Part shown: positions 4,460-5,553 of the stretch, in pieces
How positions within the stretch are numbered: position 1 is the stretch's first letter
Layout: each line of letters opens with the position of its first letter
From: Planctomycetota bacterium
GTDB taxonomy: Bacteria > Planctomycetota > MHYJ01 > JACQXL01 > JAVHLO01
Length of the DNA stretch: 5,553 bases
Direction: 5' to 3'
Assembly (NCBI GenBank): GCA_031082105.1
Contig: JAVHLO010000253.1
Coordinates: forward strand, 1 to 5,553
Program-made: the position numbers and the translations under genes
Notes under the pieces: generated by a model
Seen by the model: only the letters and a program-made list of their open reading frames with translations
Told to the model about the DNA's origin: nothing
Database searches by the model: none

Positions 4460-5401
4460 CTACAGGAAAAGCGAGCTGACGGACTCTCTGTTGTGTATTC
4501 TCCGCATCGCTTCCGCGACGAGTCTCGCCACGGAAAGGACCTTCATGAAAGGGCGCTCCTTTCCGTAAAGCGGGATTGTGTCGCTGATGATCAGTTGTTT
4601 TATTTCGGCCTTCTCGAGTTTGGCGACCGCGTTCCCCGCCAGCACGGCGTGCGTGGCGCACACGTAGACGTCGCGCGCACCTCTCTGCTTCAACACCTTG
4701 ACGGCCTCGACAACGGACCCGCCAGTGGCCATCATGTCGTCAACGACAACGACGTTCTGACCTTCGACTTCGCCGATGACGTGCGCGACGTCCGTCTCCT
4801 GCGGTCCCATGCGCCGCTTGTCGACGATGGCCAGTCCCGCCCCGAGCCGCTTTGCATAGGCGCGGGCCATTTTTACGCCGCCCACATCGGTGGAAACGAC
4901 CGATAGTTTTCCGAGCTGCAATCCGCTCAGGTACTCGATCATCACCGGTGCGGCAAACAGGTGGTCGACGGGGATATCGAAAAAGCCCTGTATCTGCGCG
5001 GCGTGCAGGTCGATCGTCACGACGCGGTTCGTGCCGGCCGCAGAAATCATGTTTGCGACGAGCTTGGCGGTGATCGGCACCCGACCTTCGGCCTTTCTGT
5101 CCTGCCTGGCGTACCCGAAGTACGGTATGACGGCCGTCACGTACTCCGCCGACGCGCGCCTGAGACAGTCAACGAGTATCAGAAGCTCCATCAGGCTGTC
5201 GTTGACGGGGCAGCAGGTGGACTGGACCACGAAGACATGCGCGCCGCGTACGTCGTCGTTGACCTTGACCTGGATCTCGCCGTCGGGGAATTTTGAGACC
5301 TCGGCATCGCCGAGGATCATACCCAGAACCGAGCAGATGCTGGTCGCCAACTGCTTGTTGGCGTTACCGGAGAAGACCAACATTCTCTCTTTTTTCGACA
5401 T
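4460..5401 (-). CDS. prs: Ribose-phosphate pyrophosphokinase (PRPP synthetase)
   Basis: The enzyme makes PRPP from ribose 5-phosphate and ATP, feeding purine, pyrimidine, NAD, histidine and tryptophan synthesis. The 313 residues match class I bacterial enzymes (E. coli 315). Visible motifs are FPDGEIQV near 39-46, the ATP-binding FGYARQDRK at 95-103 (R99, Q100, D101), metal-site DLHAAQIQGFF with D131 and H133, STDVGGVK with D172, flexible-loop KRR at 195-197, and the PRPP loop DDMMATGGS at 221-229. The C-terminus ends SVSSLFL, as is usual for the family. The ATG at 5399-5401 has GGGAG (5409-5413) 7 nt upstream. An in-frame ATG ending at 5452 would add 17 residues encoded by the edge of the repeat element and lacks support. 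Class I enzymes are phosphate-activated and ADP-inhibited. It is the first gene of the visible block. The stop is TAG. Confidence 0.98.
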   Translation of the reverse strand: MSKKERMLVFSGNANKQLATSICSVLGMILGDAEVSKFPDGEIQVKVNDDVRGAHVFVVQSTCCPVNDSLMELLILVDCLRRASAEYVTAVIPYFGYARQDRKAEGRVPITAKLVANMISAAGTNRVVTIDLHAAQIQGFFDIPVDHLFAAPVMIEYLSGLQLGKLSVVSTDVGGVKMARAYAKRLGAGLAIVDKRRMGPQETDVAHVIGEVEGQNVVVVDDMMATGGSVVEAVKVLKQRGARDVYVCATHAVLAGNAVAKLEKAEIKQLIISDTIPLYGKERPFMKVLSVARLVAEAMRRIHNRESVSSLFL

Positions 5402-5446
5402 TGGTAGTCTCCCAACAGGCCCGATCCCGCGGCAGGCTCCCCTTCT

Positions 5447-5553
5447 TGTCATGCCGAACTTGATTCGGCATCTCCTTCAGCGAATGGCCCGACACGGTGC
5501 AAAGGAGATTCCGTCCACCGCAGCGGATCCGCCTGCGGCGGAAACCGAGTTCG
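5447..5553. repeat. Second copy of the palindromic element, interrupted and cut by window end
   Basis: The left arm 5447-5478 matches the inverted right arm of the copy at 1613-1698 at 31 of 32 positions, so the two copies are in opposite orientation. The 22-nt centre (5479-5500) matches at 17 of 22. The second arm starts AAAGGAGATTCCG (5501-5513), breaks for a 29-bp insert (5514-5542), then resumes AACCGAGTTCG to the window edge. About eight bases of the arm should lie beyond the window. It begins 45 nt upstream of the prs start codon. Recurrence is seen directly; a mobile origin is inferred. Confidence 0.85.
5514..5542. repeat. 29-bp palindrome nested in the larger repeat
   Basis: The halves TCCACCGCAGCGGA and TCCGCCTGCGGCGGA are near-perfect inverted copies, differing by one substitution and one extra base. 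Aligned with the uninterrupted copy upstream of dnaB, it sits cleanly between ATTCCG and AACCGAGTTCG with no lost bases. It therefore looks like a second, smaller repeat family inserted into the first. Confidence 0.75.

Noticed and set aside
5402..5452. Longer prs starting at 5452
   Set aside because: The extra 17 residues come from the edge of the repeat element; the ATG at 5401 has GGGAG 7 nt upstream and gives the normal length.

Overview
The window is a bacterial chromosomal segment in which all seven genes lie on the minus strand. Read in the direction of transcription (high to low coordinates) they are prs (PRPP synthetase), rplY (ribosomal protein L25, CTC type), pth (peptidyl-tRNA hydrolase), rpsF (S6), rpsR (S18), rplI (L9) and dnaB (replicative helicase). 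All seven look intact and of normal length. This is a conserved housekeeping order known from Deltaproteobacteria and several deep-branching or candidate Gram-negative-type phyla. There is no ssb between rpsF and rpsR, unlike Firmicutes. The DNA looks GC-rich. The phylum cannot be fixed from this window. No mobile-element gene, defence gene, CRISPR array, tRNA or rRNA was found.

Layout. Positions 1-87 lie downstream of dnaB and hold a double-hairpin inverted repeat. 88-1494 is dnaB. 1495-1837 is a gene-free gap with an 86-bp palindromic repeat element, a second inverted repeat and a weak promoter candidate. 1838-2299 is rplI. 2300-2431 is a gap filled by TGAC heptamer repeats arranged as an inverted repeat. 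2432-2674 is rpsR and 2690-3010 is rpsF, which starts at TTG. 3011-3099 is the rpsF leader and contains a hairpin with a CCG-bearing bulge that matches the published description of the S6:S18 autoregulatory mRNA motif. 3100-3657 is pth (GTG start), 3682-4419 is rplY and 4460-5401 is prs. 5447-5553 is a second copy of the 86-bp element, in opposite orientation. It is cut by the window edge and interrupted by a 29-bp palindrome.

The genes serve core growth functions: PRPP supply for nucleotides, ribosome parts for both subunits, recycling of peptidyl-tRNA, and the replication fork helicase. Short gaps (15-40 nt) link prs to rplY to pth and rpsF to rpsR, which suggests co-transcription. The wide gaps are where repeats have settled, and they may divide the block into sub-units.

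There is no novel protein system here. The points worth a second look are the S6:S18-type leader, at least five unrelated families of small palindromic repeats in 5.5 kb (one nested inside another), paired base changes that keep the hairpins of the 86-bp element, and TAG as the stop codon of six of the seven genes.
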